NCBI GenBank assembly: GCA_046518185.1
Contig: JBKGRZ010000001.1
Location: 1,240,001 to 1,304,000 of the forward strand
DNA length: 64,000 bases
Source of the DNA: Scandinavium vulneris_A
GTDB taxonomy: Bacteria; Pseudomonadota; Gammaproteobacteria; Enterobacterales; Enterobacteriaceae
Direction of reading: 5' to 3'
Shown: positions 1 to 9,524 of the stretch, in pieces
Layout: each line of letters starts with the position of its first letter
How positions within the stretch are numbered: position 1 is the stretch's first letter
The notes under the pieces: generated by a model
The model's database searches: none
What the model saw: the letters and a program-made list of their open reading frames with translations, nothing else
What the model was told of the DNA's origin: nothing
Translations under genes and position numbers: made by a program

Positions 1-1
1 G

Positions 2-214
2 GCGATTGCCAACTATGCGGCTGGCGTTATCGCCGACCAGACCTCGCAGAGCGCGTTTGATGCGGCGGGTGCAATCAACTATTCCATCAACGCCTACATC
101 GACGTGTTCAGCCAGATTACCTGGGGTTCACTGGCCTGTGTCGCCGTGGTGCTGGTTATCTGGCTGGGTCACGCGATGAAAGTCAGATCCCGCCGTCTGG
201 CGCTGGAGTCCTAA
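2..214 (+). CDS. dtpD: Dipeptide/tripeptide permease DtpD, C-terminal fragment
   Basis: Partial gene entering from the left edge; 70 codons remain, ending at a TAA. The residues match the end of a POT/PTR-family proton-coupled oligopeptide transporter. They include a last hydrophobic helix (TWGSLACVAVVLVIWLG) and a short basic cytoplasmic tail (KVRSRRLALES). In E. coli dtpD (ybgH) converges on phr, and the same arrangement is seen here: the two genes overlap tail to tail by 4 bp. The identification rests on this short tail plus synteny, so the exact paralogue is inferred. Confidence 0.75.
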   Translation, partial: AIANYAAGVIADQTSQSAFDAAGAINYSINAYIDVFSQITWGSLACVAVVLVIWLGHAMKVRSRRLALES

Positions 215-1623
215 GCCTTTCTGGCGGCTTCATAGGCCGCCAGCGTTTCCAGCCGCGCCTGTTTGTGGTCAACCACCGGGCGCGGATACGCCAGTTCAAC
301 GCCTTCTTTATCCGCCCACGGCCACGGGCTATGAATCGCCTTCCCCGGCACCGCCTTCAACTCCGGCAGCCAGTGGCGAATAAATGCCCCGTCTTTATCG
401 AACTTCTCCCCCTGGGTCGTCGGGTTAAAAATTCGAAAGTAAGGTGCCGCGTCGGTGCCCGTCGAGGCCGCCCACTGCCAGCCGCCATTGTTCGCCGCTA
501 AATCACCGTCGATCAGCTGAGACATGAAATAACGCTCGCCCTCACGCCAGTCGATAAGCAAATCCTTCACTAAAAAACTGGCGACAATCATCCGCAGACG
601 GTTGTGCATCCAGCCAGTTTCATTGAGCTGCCGCATTGCCGCATCCACAATCGGATAGCCCGTTTTGCCCTGCTGCCACGCCGCTAACGCCCCGTTATCC
701 CTGCGCCACGCCACGTTATCCGTCCAGGTAATGAACGGTTTATGGCGGCAAAGCTCCGGGTGGAAGGTCATTAAATGGCGATAAAACTCACGCCAGATAA
801 GCTCGTTGAGCCATACCGAACCCGGGCCACCGTCGAGCGCCTGCGGGCATTCGGTGAGTAAACGGTGCAGACACTGGCGCGGAGAAAGTACGCCCAGCGC
901 CAGGCAGGCGGAAAGGCGACTGGTGCCCTCGATGGCCGGAAAGTCACGGTTCTCTTCGTATTGTGCAGCCTGCTGCTGACAGAAATGGCGTAATCGGGCG
1001 ATGGCACTTTTTTCATCCGCCGGGAAGAGGTCTTCGTCGAACGAATTCTGCGGATAGTTCAGAGTGATATCAGGCTGTTTACTCAGTTCCCCCTCACGCG
1101 CAGCGGGGGCCGACACGCACTCAGGGAGACCCTCTTTCAGACGACGAAGGTATGCATTCTTGAACGGCGTAAACACCTTATACATTTGATGATTACCGGT
1201 CATCACGCTGCCGGGCGCCAGCATCACACTGTCGTCAAACCCCTGACAGGTGATGGGTTCCAGCGTTTTTTCAACGCGCGCATCGCGCTGACGCTCGTTG
1301 ATTTCATACTGATAGTTGTAAAAAAGCTGGCTGACCTGATGCGCATCACACACCTTTTTAACTTCATCAACCGACGCACTGAAATCAGCCACTTCCCGAT
1401 AGAGAAGAGGGATGCCTTTTAACGCCAGTTGACTCTGCAACGCGTTTAACTGCGTCTGTAACAATGCCGCCTGACGCGGGGCCATATGATGCTGCTGCCA
1501 CTGTTGCGGCGTGGCGATGAACAGGGCAATGACCTTTGCCTGGCGATCGCGGCAGGCAGCGGCCAGCGCCATATTGTCATGCAGGCGTAAATCGGTGCGG
1601 AACCAAACCAGATGGGTGGTCAT
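211..1623 (-). CDS. phrB: Deoxyribodipyrimidine photolyase
   Basis: Cytosolic flavoprotein that uses blue light to split cyclobutane pyrimidine dimers in DNA. It has 470 residues, against 472 for E. coli PhrB. The N-terminus (HLVWFRTDLRLHDN) is the start of the Rossmann-type antenna domain that holds the folate chromophore. The C-terminal half is the helical FAD domain, with GRxxxP-type features, WLNELIWREFYRHL and the family signature YFRIFNPTTQGEKFD. The start is the ATG at 1623. In E. coli ybgA lies just upstream and overlaps phr; here no ybgA is present, so phrB is probably transcribed alone. Confidence 0.97.
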   Translation of the reverse strand: MTTHLVWFRTDLRLHDNMALAAACRDRQAKVIALFIATPQQWQQHHMAPRQAALLQTQLNALQSQLALKGIPLLYREVADFSASVDEVKKVCDAHQVSQLFYNYQYEINERQRDARVEKTLEPITCQGFDDSVMLAPGSVMTGNHQMYKVFTPFKNAYLRRLKEGLPECVSAPAAREGELSKQPDITLNYPQNSFDEDLFPADEKSAIARLRHFCQQQAAQYEENRDFPAIEGTSRLSACLALGVLSPRQCLHRLLTECPQALDGGPGSVWLNELIWREFYRHLMTFHPELCRHKPFITWTDNVAWRRDNGALAAWQQGKTGYPIVDAAMRQLNETGWMHNRLRMIVASFLVKDLLIDWREGERYFMSQLIDGDLAANNGGWQWAASTGTDAAPYFRIFNPTTQGEKFDKDGAFIRHWLPELKAVPGKAIHSPWPWADKEGVELAYPRPVVDHKQARLETLAAYEAARKA

Positions 1624-1828
1624 AACTCTCCGGTGAATGTCTGTAACGTAAGGCTCACGGCCAGGGGCCAGATAAGCATCAGGAAGTTTAGCGCTTATAG
1701 TGTTTTAACTGAGGGATGGGTGCAAGTGACGGTTGCGTGCCGTCTTGCCGAACCTGCCAAAGGGGCAGAAATTCGAGACTCCTGTCAGGAACTGACGTTT
1801 CCCAACGCACCGCGAATCCTGAGGGCAT

Positions 1829-1864
1829 AAAAAAACCGCCACGTTTTACGATGGCGGTTTTTTT
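1829..1864 (-). terminator. Rho-independent terminator, probably bidirectional
   Basis: An 11-bp perfect stem (1831-1841 with 1852-1862, core ACCGCCA/TGGCGGT) has a 10-nt loop and is flanked by A and T runs on both sides. It lies directly after the stop of ybfA on the minus strand. It would also stop transcription arriving on the plus strand. The rest of the 1624-1900 gap shows nothing I recognise. Confidence 0.85.
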
Positions 1865-1900
1865 ATATCTGTTTTTTATGCCTGGTAGCGGCGGTCTGGC

Positions 1901-2101
1901 TTAGTAGAAATCGCAGGTCGCTTTTTCGGCCTGATCCATCCATACCGGTTTTTCGCTGGTTTTAGACCAAACGCGGTGCAGATAGCTGTAAAAACGTCCG
2001 CGATCTTTCCAGAACAGCATCACTGGCAGCGCCACAACCCCCGCCACAACGGCGAAAGTACGACGCATAAATACAACATATGCAGGAAACTCTTTATACA
2101 T
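1901..2101 (-). CDS. ybfA: Small membrane-associated protein YbfA
   Basis: A 66-residue protein matching E. coli YbfA (68 residues) in sequence and in place, divergent from kdpF. One hydrophobic segment (about residues 13-30, TFAVVAGVVALPVMLFW) is followed by a basic and aromatic tail. The function is not established. In E. coli rhsC lies beyond it; that element is absent here and phrB follows after a terminator. The start is the ATG at 2101, preceded by a GGGAGAGAT ribosome-binding stretch on the minus strand. Confidence 0.85.
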   Translation of the reverse strand: MYKEFPAYVVFMRRTFAVVAGVVALPVMLFWKDRGRFYSYLHRVWSKTSEKPVWMDQAEKATCDFY

Positions 2102-2299
2102 GATATCTCTCCCCTTTCATGGCCGGCAAAGCGCGCCGGTAAACGTTATCTGTGCAAAATAGTAACGCTTTGCGTGTAATTTTACTACTCATCCGACCAC
2201 TTTTTTTTGGGTTATTTTGTGCTTTTAACCTCCCTTACCGTAATTAAGTTACATAAAAGTTAAATTAATACTAACCATTAGTTAATTAGTGGCTTTTGC

Positions 2300-2325
2300 C
2301 ATTTTTATACTTTTTTTACACCCCG
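2300..2325 (+). promoter_or_regulatory. KdpE operator of the kdpFABC promoter
   Basis: The T-rich stretch ATTTTTATACTTTTTTTACA followed by CCCCGCC matches the KdpE binding region I know upstream of E. coli kdpFABC. It lies about 100 bp before kdpF. Phosphorylated KdpE would bind here to turn on transport at low potassium. I did not place the -35 and -10 elements. The AT-rich DNA at 2160-2300 separates this promoter from ybfA. Confidence 0.75.
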
Positions 2326-2401
2326 CCCTGCGTTTTTTGCGAAATCTTTGCATCGAAAAACCTACCGTTACTGCAGACAATCAAACACCTGGAGGTGGAC
2401 T

Positions 2402-2491
2402 GTGAGTGCAGGCGTGCTAACCGGCATCGTGCTGGTTTTCCTGTTATTGGGCTATCTGGTTTACGCCCTTTTCAATGCGGAGGCCTTCTGA
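2402..2491 (+). CDS. kdpF: K(+)-transporting ATPase small subunit KdpF
   Basis: A 29-residue single-helix membrane peptide that starts with GTG and reads (M)SAGVLTGIVLVFLLLGYL then VYALFNAEAF. It stabilises the KdpFABC complex in the inner membrane. It is preceded by a GGAGGT ribosome-binding site (2391-2396) and its TGA overlaps the ATG of kdpA (ATGA at 2491). That overlap indicates translational coupling and fixes the true kdpA start. Confidence 0.95.
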   Translation: MSAGVLTGIVLVFLLLGYLVYALFNAEAF

Positions 2492-4170
2492 TGGCTGCGC
2501 AAGGGTTTTTACTGATCGCCAGTTTTTTACTGGTCCTGTTCGTGCTGGCCCGGCCTTTGGGTTCCGTGCTGGCAAGGCTTATTGCCAATACCCCACTTCC
2601 GGGAACCGTCCTGCTGGAGAAAGGACTCTGGCGGGTACTGGGTGTTTCCACGCAAGAAATGAACTGGCGGCAGTATCTGCTGGCTATCCTGTCGCTCAAT
2701 ATTTTCGGTGCCGTATTGCTGTTTGCAATGCTGATGCTGCAGGGCTTTCTGCCACTCAACCCGCAGCAGCTTCCGGGGCTGTCCTGGGATCTGGCGATGA
2801 ACACCGCAGTAAGTTTCGTCACCAACACTAACTGGCAGGCCTACAGCGGTGAAAGCACGCTGAGCTATTTCAACCAAATGGCCGGGCTGGCGGTGCAAAA
2901 CTTCCTTTCGGCGGCGACCGGTATTGCGGTGGTATTCGCACTGATCCGCGGTTTCTGCCGTCGCAGTTCGGATACTCTGGGCAACGCGTGGATGGATATC
3001 GTCCGCGTTACCTTATGGGTTCTGCTGCCGCTGTCGCTGCTGATTGCCCTGTTTATTATCCAGCAGGGCACGCTGCAAAACTTTCTGCCTTACCAACACT
3101 TCACCTCGCTTGAAGGCGCGAAGGGCCTGCTGCCGATGGGACCGGTGGCATCACAGGAAGCCATCAAAATGCTCGGCACTAATGGCGGCGGCTTCTTTAA
3201 TGCCAACTCCAGCCATCCGTTTGAAAACCCGACCGCACTGACCAACGCGGTGCAAATGCTGGCGATTTTCCTGATCCCTGCCGCACTGTGCTTTGCCTTC
3301 GGTGAGGCGGTCAACGATCGCCGTCAGGGCCGCGCCATTCTGTGGGCGATGTCGGTGATTTTTGTGGTTTGCGTAGCAGTGGTGATGTGGGCCGAACTCA
3401 ACGGCAATCCGCACTTCCTGAAACTTGGGGCTGACAGCGCCATCAACATGGAAGGTAAAGAGAGCCGCTTCGGCATTCTGCAAAGCAGCCTGTTCGCGGT
3501 GATCACCACCGCAGCCTCCTGTGGCGCGGTGAACGCCATGCATGACTCCTTTACCGCTCTCGGCGGCATGGTACCCATGTGGCTGATGCAGATTGGCGAA
3601 GTGGTGTTCGGCGGCGTGGGTTCCGGTCTGTATGGGATGCTGTTGTTCGTGCTGCTGGCGGTGTTTATCGCCGGGCTGATGATTGGCCGCACCCCGGAAT
3701 ATCTCGGTAAAAAAATCGACGTGCGTGAAATGAAATTGACCGCGCTGGCGATTCTGGTCACTCCGACACTGGTGCTGCTCGGCGCGGCGCTGGCGATGAT
3801 GACCGAAGCCGGTCGCGCCGGGATGTTTAACCCCGGCATTCACGGTTTCAGCGAAGTGTTGTACGCCGTGTCGTCTGCCGCCAACAACAACGGTAGCGCC
3901 TTTGCGGGACTCAGCGCCAATAGTCCGTTCTGGAACTGCCTGCTGGCGTTCTGCATGTTCGTCGGTCGCTTCGGGGTGATTGTTCCGGTGATGGCAATTG
4001 CGGGCTCACTGGTCGGCAAAAAAATCCAGCCCGCCAGCCCCGGCACGCTGCCTACCTTCGGCCCGCTGTTTGTTGGCTTGTTGATTGGCACCGTGATTTT
4101 AGTTGGCGCACTGACCTTCATCCCCGCCCTGGCGTTAGGCCCGGTGGCTGAACATCTCTCTTCGTTATAA
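2491..4170 (+). CDS. kdpA: Potassium-transporting ATPase subunit KdpA
   Basis: The potassium-binding, channel-like subunit of the high-affinity Kdp pump in the inner membrane; 559 residues against 557 in E. coli. It has about ten membrane helices. The four pore-loop motifs of the superfamily of K+ transporters can be seen: TNTNWQAYSGE, GTNGGGFFNANSSHP, TAASCGAVNAMHDS and AANNNGSAFAGLS. An in-frame ATG exists upstream at 2296, but that extension covers kdpF and the operator and is not membrane-like. The ATG at 2491, overlapping the kdpF stop, is the supported start. Confidence 0.98.
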   Translation: MAAQGFLLIASFLLVLFVLARPLGSVLARLIANTPLPGTVLLEKGLWRVLGVSTQEMNWRQYLLAILSLNIFGAVLLFAMLMLQGFLPLNPQQLPGLSWDLAMNTAVSFVTNTNWQAYSGESTLSYFNQMAGLAVQNFLSAATGIAVVFALIRGFCRRSSDTLGNAWMDIVRVTLWVLLPLSLLIALFIIQQGTLQNFLPYQHFTSLEGAKGLLPMGPVASQEAIKMLGTNGGGFFNANSSHPFENPTALTNAVQMLAIFLIPAALCFAFGEAVNDRRQGRAILWAMSVIFVVCVAVVMWAELNGNPHFLKLGADSAINMEGKESRFGILQSSLFAVITTAASCGAVNAMHDSFTALGGMVPMWLMQIGEVVFGGVGSGLYGMLLFVLLAVFIAGLMIGRTPEYLGKKIDVREMKLTALAILVTPTLVLLGAALAMMTEAGRAGMFNPGIHGFSEVLYAVSSAANNNGSAFAGLSANSPFWNCLLAFCMFVGRFGVIVPVMAIAGSLVGKKIQPASPGTLPTFGPLFVGLLIGTVILVGALTFIPALALGPVAEHLSSL

Positions 4171-4190
4171 GACCGCTGGAGACACGTTTT

Positions 4191-6239
4191 ATGAGTCGTA
4201 AGCAAACGGCAATTTTCGAACCCGCTCTGGTTCGTCAGGCTCTGATCGATGCCGTCAAAAAACTGAGTCCAGCCGTGCAATGGCATAACCCGGTGATGTT
4301 TATCGTCTGGTTGGGGAGCGTGCTCACCACCCTGCTCGCCGTGGCGATGGCGACCGGCCATCTGTCGGGCAGTACCGGTTTCACCGCCGCCATCAGCGTA
4401 TGGCTGTGGTTTACCGTGCTGTTCGCGAACGTCGCCGAAGCACTGGCCGAGGGCCGCAGCAAGGCCCAGGCCAACAGCCTGAAAGGGATCCAGAAAACCT
4501 CTTTCGCCCGCAAACTTCGGGCACCGCAGCACGAGGCACAACTCGATCACGTTCCGGCGGATGATTTACGCAAAGGCGATTTCGTGCTGGTCGAGGCCGG
4601 AGACATCATTCCTTGCGACGGCGAGGTTATCGAAGGCGGTGCATCGGTTGATGAAAGCGCTATTACCGGCGAATCCGCCCCGGTCATTCGTGAATCCGGC
4701 GGCGATTTCGCCTCTGTCACGGGCGGGACGCGTATTCTCTCTGACTGGCTGGTAATCCGTTGCAGCGTTAACCCCGGGGAAACGTTCCTCGACAGAATGA
4801 TTGCCATGGTGGAAGGCGCACAGCGTCGTAAAACACCGAACGAAATCGCGCTGACCATTCTGCTGGTCGCGCTGACTATCGTCTTCCTGTTGGCGACGGC
4901 TACTCTGTGGCCATTCTCAGTCTATGGCGGCACGGCGGTGAGCGTCACGGTTCTGGTGGCACTGCTGGTGTGCCTGATCCCGACTACCATCGGCGGTCTG
5001 CTGTCCGCCATTGGCGTGGCCGGGATGAGCCGGATGTTGGGTGCCAATGTGATTGCCACCAGCGGCCGAGCGGTAGAAGCGGCGGGTGACGTTGACGTGC
5101 TGCTGCTGGATAAAACCGGCACTATCACTCTCGGCAACCGTCAGGCCTCTGAGTTCCTGCCCGCGCCGGGTGTTGATGAAAAAAACCTGGCTGACGCAGC
5201 GCAACTGGCCTCGCTGGCAGATGAAACACCGGAAGGCCGCAGTATCGTGATACTGGCGAAACAGCGCTTCAACCTGCGGGTGCGCGACGTACAGGAACTG
5301 CACGCCACCTTCGTGCCGTTTACCGCCCAGACACGCATGAGTGGGATCAACATTCAGGAGCGATTGATTCGCAAAGGTTCGGTGGATGCAATTCGCCGTC
5401 ACGTGGAAGCCAACCACGGTCACTTCCCGCCACAGGTTGATACGCTGGTCGAAGGTGTGGCCCGTCAGGGTGGCACCCCGCTGGTGGTAGTCGAAGGTGC
5501 AACGGTGCTCGGGGTCATTGCGCTGAAAGATATCGTCAAAGGCGGCATCAAAGAGCGCTTCGCCCAGCTGCGTAAAATGGGGATCAAAACGGTGATGATC
5601 ACCGGCGATAACCGCCTGACGGCGGCCGCGATTGCCGCCGAAGCGGGCGTCGATGATTTCCTCGCCGAAGCCACACCGGAAGCCAAACTGGCACTGATTC
5701 GTCAGTACCAGGCCGAAGGCCGACTGGTGGCGATGACCGGTGACGGTACCAACGATGCGCCCGCCCTCGCGCAGGCTGACGTTGCGGTGGCGATGAACTC
5801 CGGGACCCAGGCGGCGAAGGAAGCGGGCAACATGGTTGACCTCGATTCCAACCCGACCAAGCTGATTGAAGTGGTCCACATCGGCAAACAAATGCTAATG
5901 ACCCGCGGTTCGCTGACCACTTTCAGTATCGCCAACGATGTGGCGAAGTACTTCGCCATTATTCCGGCCGCGTTTGCCGCCACTTACCCGCAGCTCAACG
6001 CGCTGAACGTGATGCACCTGCACTCCCCCGCCTCCGCCATTTTGAGCGCGGTCATCTTTAACGCGCTGATCATCGTGTTCTTGATCCCGCTGGCGCTGCG
6101 CGGCGTGAGCTACAAGCCACTGTCAGCAGCGGCAATGCTGCGCCGTAATCTGTGGGTGTACGGCCTGGGTGGCCTGCTGGTGCCGTTCGTCGGCATTAAA
6201 ATTATCGACCTGTTGTTGACCCTGTTTGGTCTGGTGTAA
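4191..6239 (+). CDS. kdpB: Potassium-transporting P-type ATPase subunit KdpB
   Basis: ATP-hydrolysing subunit of KdpFABC, 682 residues, equal to E. coli. P-type ATPase motifs appear in order: TGES in the actuator domain (near residue 160), DKTGTIT with the phosphorylated aspartate near residue 307, the nucleotide domain with KGS, MITGDN, and the hinge TGDGTNDAPAL. The C-terminus carries three hydrophobic helices. It lies 20 bp after kdpA with a GGAG ribosome-binding site (4179-4182). The serine in the TGES loop (TGESAPV) is the site known in E. coli to be inhibited by phosphorylation. Confidence 0.99.
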   Translation: MSRKQTAIFEPALVRQALIDAVKKLSPAVQWHNPVMFIVWLGSVLTTLLAVAMATGHLSGSTGFTAAISVWLWFTVLFANVAEALAEGRSKAQANSLKGIQKTSFARKLRAPQHEAQLDHVPADDLRKGDFVLVEAGDIIPCDGEVIEGGASVDESAITGESAPVIRESGGDFASVTGGTRILSDWLVIRCSVNPGETFLDRMIAMVEGAQRRKTPNEIALTILLVALTIVFLLATATLWPFSVYGGTAVSVTVLVALLVCLIPTTIGGLLSAIGVAGMSRMLGANVIATSGRAVEAAGDVDVLLLDKTGTITLGNRQASEFLPAPGVDEKNLADAAQLASLADETPEGRSIVILAKQRFNLRVRDVQELHATFVPFTAQTRMSGINIQERLIRKGSVDAIRRHVEANHGHFPPQVDTLVEGVARQGGTPLVVVEGATVLGVIALKDIVKGGIKERFAQLRKMGIKTVMITGDNRLTAAAIAAEAGVDDFLAEATPEAKLALIRQYQAEGRLVAMTGDGTNDAPALAQADVAVAMNSGTQAAKEAGNMVDLDSNPTKLIEVVHIGKQMLMTRGSLTTFSIANDVAKYFAIIPAAFAATYPQLNALNVMHLHSPASAILSAVIFNALIIVFLIPLALRGVSYKPLSAAAMLRRNLWVYGLGGLLVPFVGIKIIDLLLTLFGLV

Positions 6240-6251
6240 GAGGAAATCAAA

Positions 6252-6827
6252 ATGGCGACGTTACGCCCTGCTTTAGTCGTGCTTATTTTTTTGACGCTGG
6301 TGACCGGGGGCGCGTATCCGCTGCTGACCACCGCCCTGGGCCAATGGTGGTTTACGGACCAGGCCAACGGCTCGTTGATTACCGTCGATAACCAACTTCG
6401 TGGTTCCCACCTGATTGGTCAGCAGTTTTCGACGCCGGGATATTTTCACGGCCGCCCTTCCGCCACCGCCAATAGCCCCTATAATCCAGAGGCATCGGGC
6501 GGCAGCAATCTGGCAGGCAGTAATCCTGAGCTGGATAAAGAAGTGGCAGCCCGGGTGGCGCAACTGCGTGCGGAAAATCCGCAGGCTGATGCAAAAATAC
6601 CCGTGGAACTGGTCACCACCTCTGCCAGCGGGCTGGATTATAGCCTGACGCCGCCGTCCGTGGCGTGGCAAATTCCCCGGGTGGCGAACGCCCGACAGCT
6701 GCCGGTCGAGGCGGTGGCTAAACTGGTCGCCGAGCACACGCAGCTTCCGCTGGTCAGCTTTATCGGCCAGCCAGTGGTCAATATTGTTGAACTGAACATG
6801 GCGCTGGATGCCCTGAAAAAACCGTAA
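6252..6827 (+). CDS. kdpC: Potassium-transporting ATPase subunit KdpC
   Basis: A 191-residue accessory subunit of KdpFABC with one N-terminal membrane helix (PALVVLIFLTLVTGGAYPLL) and a periplasmic domain. The family motifs GSxLIGQQF, YFHGRPSAT and NPEASGGSNLAGSNP are present. It lies 12 bp after kdpB with an AAGAGGAA ribosome-binding site. The length agrees with E. coli (190). Confidence 0.98.
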   Translation: MATLRPALVVLIFLTLVTGGAYPLLTTALGQWWFTDQANGSLITVDNQLRGSHLIGQQFSTPGYFHGRPSATANSPYNPEASGGSNLAGSNPELDKEVAARVAQLRAENPQADAKIPVELVTTSASGLDYSLTPPSVAWQIPRVANARQLPVEAVAKLVAEHTQLPLVSFIGQPVVNIVELNMALDALKKP

Positions 6828-6836
6828 GGATTAAGC

Positions 6837-9524
6837 ATGACCGACGAGCCCTTTCGTCCTGACCCCGACCGCCTGCTGGAGCAAACCTCCGGCTGGCATC
6901 GCGGTAAACTGAAAGTCTTTTTTGGCGCTTGTGCGGGCGTGGGGAAAACCTACGCCATGCTCAGCGAGGCGCAGCGTTTACGGGCGCAGGGGCTCGATAT
7001 TCTGGTCGGGGTGGTGGAAACCCACGGCCGCCAGGAAACCGCCGCCCAGCTAAACGGGCTGGCGACCCAACCGCGCAAGCGCATGCATTACCGCGGTCGT
7101 CAGGTAGAAGAATTTGACCTTGATGCCGCCCTCGCCCGCCGTCCGGCGTTGATCCTGATGGACGAACTGGCGCACACCAATGCCCCAGGCTCACGTCACC
7201 CCAAACGCTGGCAGGATGTCGACGAGCTGCTCGAAGCCGGGATCGACGTCTTTACCACCGTCAACGTTCAGCATCTGGAAAGCCTGAACGACGTGGTTAG
7301 CGGCGTCACCGGGATCAAAGTGCGTGAAACCGTGCCGGATCCGTTCTTTGATTCCGCGGATGAAGTGGTGCTGGTCGACCTGCCGCCGGACGATCTGCGC
7401 CAGCGCTTGCATGAGGGCAAAGTCTACATCGGCGCCCAGGCCGAACGCGCCATCGAGCACTTCTTCCGCAAAGGCAATTTGATCGCCCTACGCGAACTGG
7501 CCCTGCGCCGCACCGCCGACAGGGTGGATGACCAGATGCGCGCCTGGCGTGACAGACAGGGCGAAGAGAAGGTCTGGCATACGCGCGATGCCATTTTGCT
7601 CTGCGTGGGTCACAGCGGCGGCAACGAAAAAATGGTGCGCGCCGCCGCCCGTCTGGCCGCCAAGTTCGGTACTGCCTGGCATGCGGTCTACGTTGAAACA
7701 CCCGACCTGCACCGATTACCGGAATCGCAGCGCCGCAACATCCTCAGCGCCCTGCGTCTGGCCCAGGAGCTGGGCGCAGAAACCGCCACGCTGTCCGACC
7801 CGGCTGAAGATAAAGCCATTCTGCGCTACGCCCGCGAGCACAACCTCGGCAAAATTATGATCGGTCGTCGTCGCCAGCGCCGCTGGTGGAGCCGCGAATC
7901 CTTTGCCGACCGGCTTGCCCGTCGCGCACCCGACCTCGATTTGCTGATCGTCGCCCTGGAAGAGCCCCCCGTCAGCAGTACCGTCCGTAATGCCGATGCC
8001 CGCCCGTGGTTAGACCGCTGGCGCGTGCAATTGCGCGGCTGCATTGTGGCCGTGGCGCTGTGTGCCTTTATCACGATGTTCGCCAGCCATTTCCTGATGG
8101 CCTTTGATGCCGCCAACCTGGTGATGCTCTACCTGCTGGGCGTGGTGATGGTGGCCCTGTTCTACGGGCGATGGCCGTCGGTGCTGGCGACTGTCGCCAA
8201 CGTCATCAGTTTTGATTTGTTCTTTATTGCTCCGCGCGGCACGCTCGCGGTGTCGGATGTGCAGTACGTGCTGACCTTCGGGGTGATGTTAACCGTCGGG
8301 CTGATTATCGGTAATCTCACCGCCGGGGTGCGCTACCAGGCCCGCGTGGCCCGCTACCGGGAACAGCGCACCCGTCATTTGTATGAGATGTCCAAAGCGC
8401 TGGCCACCGGCCGGACACAGCAGGAAATTGCCCGCACCAGTGAGCAGTTCATTCATTCCACCTTCCATGCGCGTAGCCAGGTGCTGCTGCCGGATGCCGA
8501 CGGGCATCTTCACGGCCTGACCGACGGGAATGACATTACCCCGTGGGATGATGCTATTGCCCGCTGGAGCTATGACAAAGGCCAGCCAGCAGGTGCGGGG
8601 ACAGATACTCTGCCCGGCGTGCCGTATCTGATTTTGCCGCTGAAAACCGCAGAAAAAACCCACGGGGTGGTGGTGGTTGAACCGGGTAATTTGCGCCAGC
8701 TGATGATTCCGGAACAGCAGCGGCTGCTGGAAACCTGCACCCTGCTGGTGTCCAGTGCTCTTGAACGTCTGGCCCTGACCACCAGCGAAGAGCTATCAAG
8801 GCTGGCAAGCGAGCGGGAAAGTATTCGCAACTCCCTGTTGGCCGCTCTTTCCCACGATTTGCGCACCCCGCTGACGGTGCTGTTTGGTCAGGCGGAAATT
8901 CTGACGCTCGATCTGGCAAGCGAAGGGTCGAAACACGCCCCGCAGGCCAACGAAATTCGCCAGCACGTGCTGAACACCACCCGGCTGGTGAACAATCTGC
9001 TGGATATGGCGCGGATCCAGTCCGGCGGGTTTAACCTGCGCAAAGAGTGGCTGACGCTGGAAGAAGTGGTCGGTAGCGCCATTCGCACGCTGGAAATGGG
9101 GCTCGGCGGGCGGCATATTCAGCTGGCGCTGGGGGATCCGCTGACACTCATCCACGTTGACGGCCCGCTGTTCGAGCGGGTGCTGATCAACCTGCTGGAA
9201 AACGCCGTCAAATACGCAGGCTCCAGTGCCACCATCGGTATTTCTGCCGAACACCAGCCGGACCAGCTCCAGCTTGAAGTGTGGGATTCCGGCCCCGGTA
9301 TCCCTGCTGGTCAGGAGCAGGCAATCTTTGCTAAATTCTCCAGAGGGCATAAAGAGTCGGCCATTCCTGGCGTCGGACTGGGGTTAGCCATTTGCCAGGC
9401 GATAGTAGAGGTTCACGGCGGTGAATTGCGGGCGTATAACCGTCCCCAGGGCGGCGCCTGTTTTGTTGTGACTCTGCCGCTGGAAGCGCCCCCGCAACTG
9501 GATGAACTTCCTGAGGAACTGTGA
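6837..9524 (+). CDS. kdpD: Sensor histidine kinase KdpD
   Basis: An 895-residue inner-membrane sensor of potassium limitation and turgor (894 in E. coli). In order, it has an N-terminal KdpD domain with Walker A GACAGVGKT (about residues 30-38) and Walker B LILMDELAHTN. A universal-stress-like domain (CVGHSGGNEKMVRAAARLA) follows, then four clustered membrane helices (about 400-500), a GAF-like region and a HisKA box SHDLRTPLTVLFG with the phospho-accepting histidine. The ATPase domain comes last (NLLENAVKYA, GVGLGLAICQ). The start ATG lies 9 bp after kdpC, so it is probably co-transcribed with kdpFABC, and its stop overlaps kdpE. Confidence 0.99.
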   Translation: MTDEPFRPDPDRLLEQTSGWHRGKLKVFFGACAGVGKTYAMLSEAQRLRAQGLDILVGVVETHGRQETAAQLNGLATQPRKRMHYRGRQVEEFDLDAALARRPALILMDELAHTNAPGSRHPKRWQDVDELLEAGIDVFTTVNVQHLESLNDVVSGVTGIKVRETVPDPFFDSADEVVLVDLPPDDLRQRLHEGKVYIGAQAERAIEHFFRKGNLIALRELALRRTADRVDDQMRAWRDRQGEEKVWHTRDAILLCVGHSGGNEKMVRAAARLAAKFGTAWHAVYVETPDLHRLPESQRRNILSALRLAQELGAETATLSDPAEDKAILRYAREHNLGKIMIGRRRQRRWWSRESFADRLARRAPDLDLLIVALEEPPVSSTVRNADARPWLDRWRVQLRGCIVAVALCAFITMFASHFLMAFDAANLVMLYLLGVVMVALFYGRWPSVLATVANVISFDLFFIAPRGTLAVSDVQYVLTFGVMLTVGLIIGNLTAGVRYQARVARYREQRTRHLYEMSKALATGRTQQEIARTSEQFIHSTFHARSQVLLPDADGHLHGLTDGNDITPWDDAIARWSYDKGQPAGAGTDTLPGVPYLILPLKTAEKTHGVVVVEPGNLRQLMIPEQQRLLETCTLLVSSALERLALTTSEELSRLASERESIRNSLLAALSHDLRTPLTVLFGQAEILTLDLASEGSKHAPQANEIRQHVLNTTRLVNNLLDMARIQSGGFNLRKEWLTLEEVVGSAIRTLEMGLGGRHIQLALGDPLTLIHVDGPLFERVLINLLENAVKYAGSSATIGISAEHQPDQLQLEVWDSGPGIPAGQEQAIFAKFSRGHKESAIPGVGLGLAICQAIVEVHGGELRAYNRPQGGACFVVTLPLEAPPQLDELPEEL

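Noticed and set aside
2296..2490. N-terminal extension of kdpA to an ATG at 2296
   Set aside because: It covers the KdpE operator and kdpF, and the kdpF stop overlaps the ATG at 2491, which gives the normal KdpA start.
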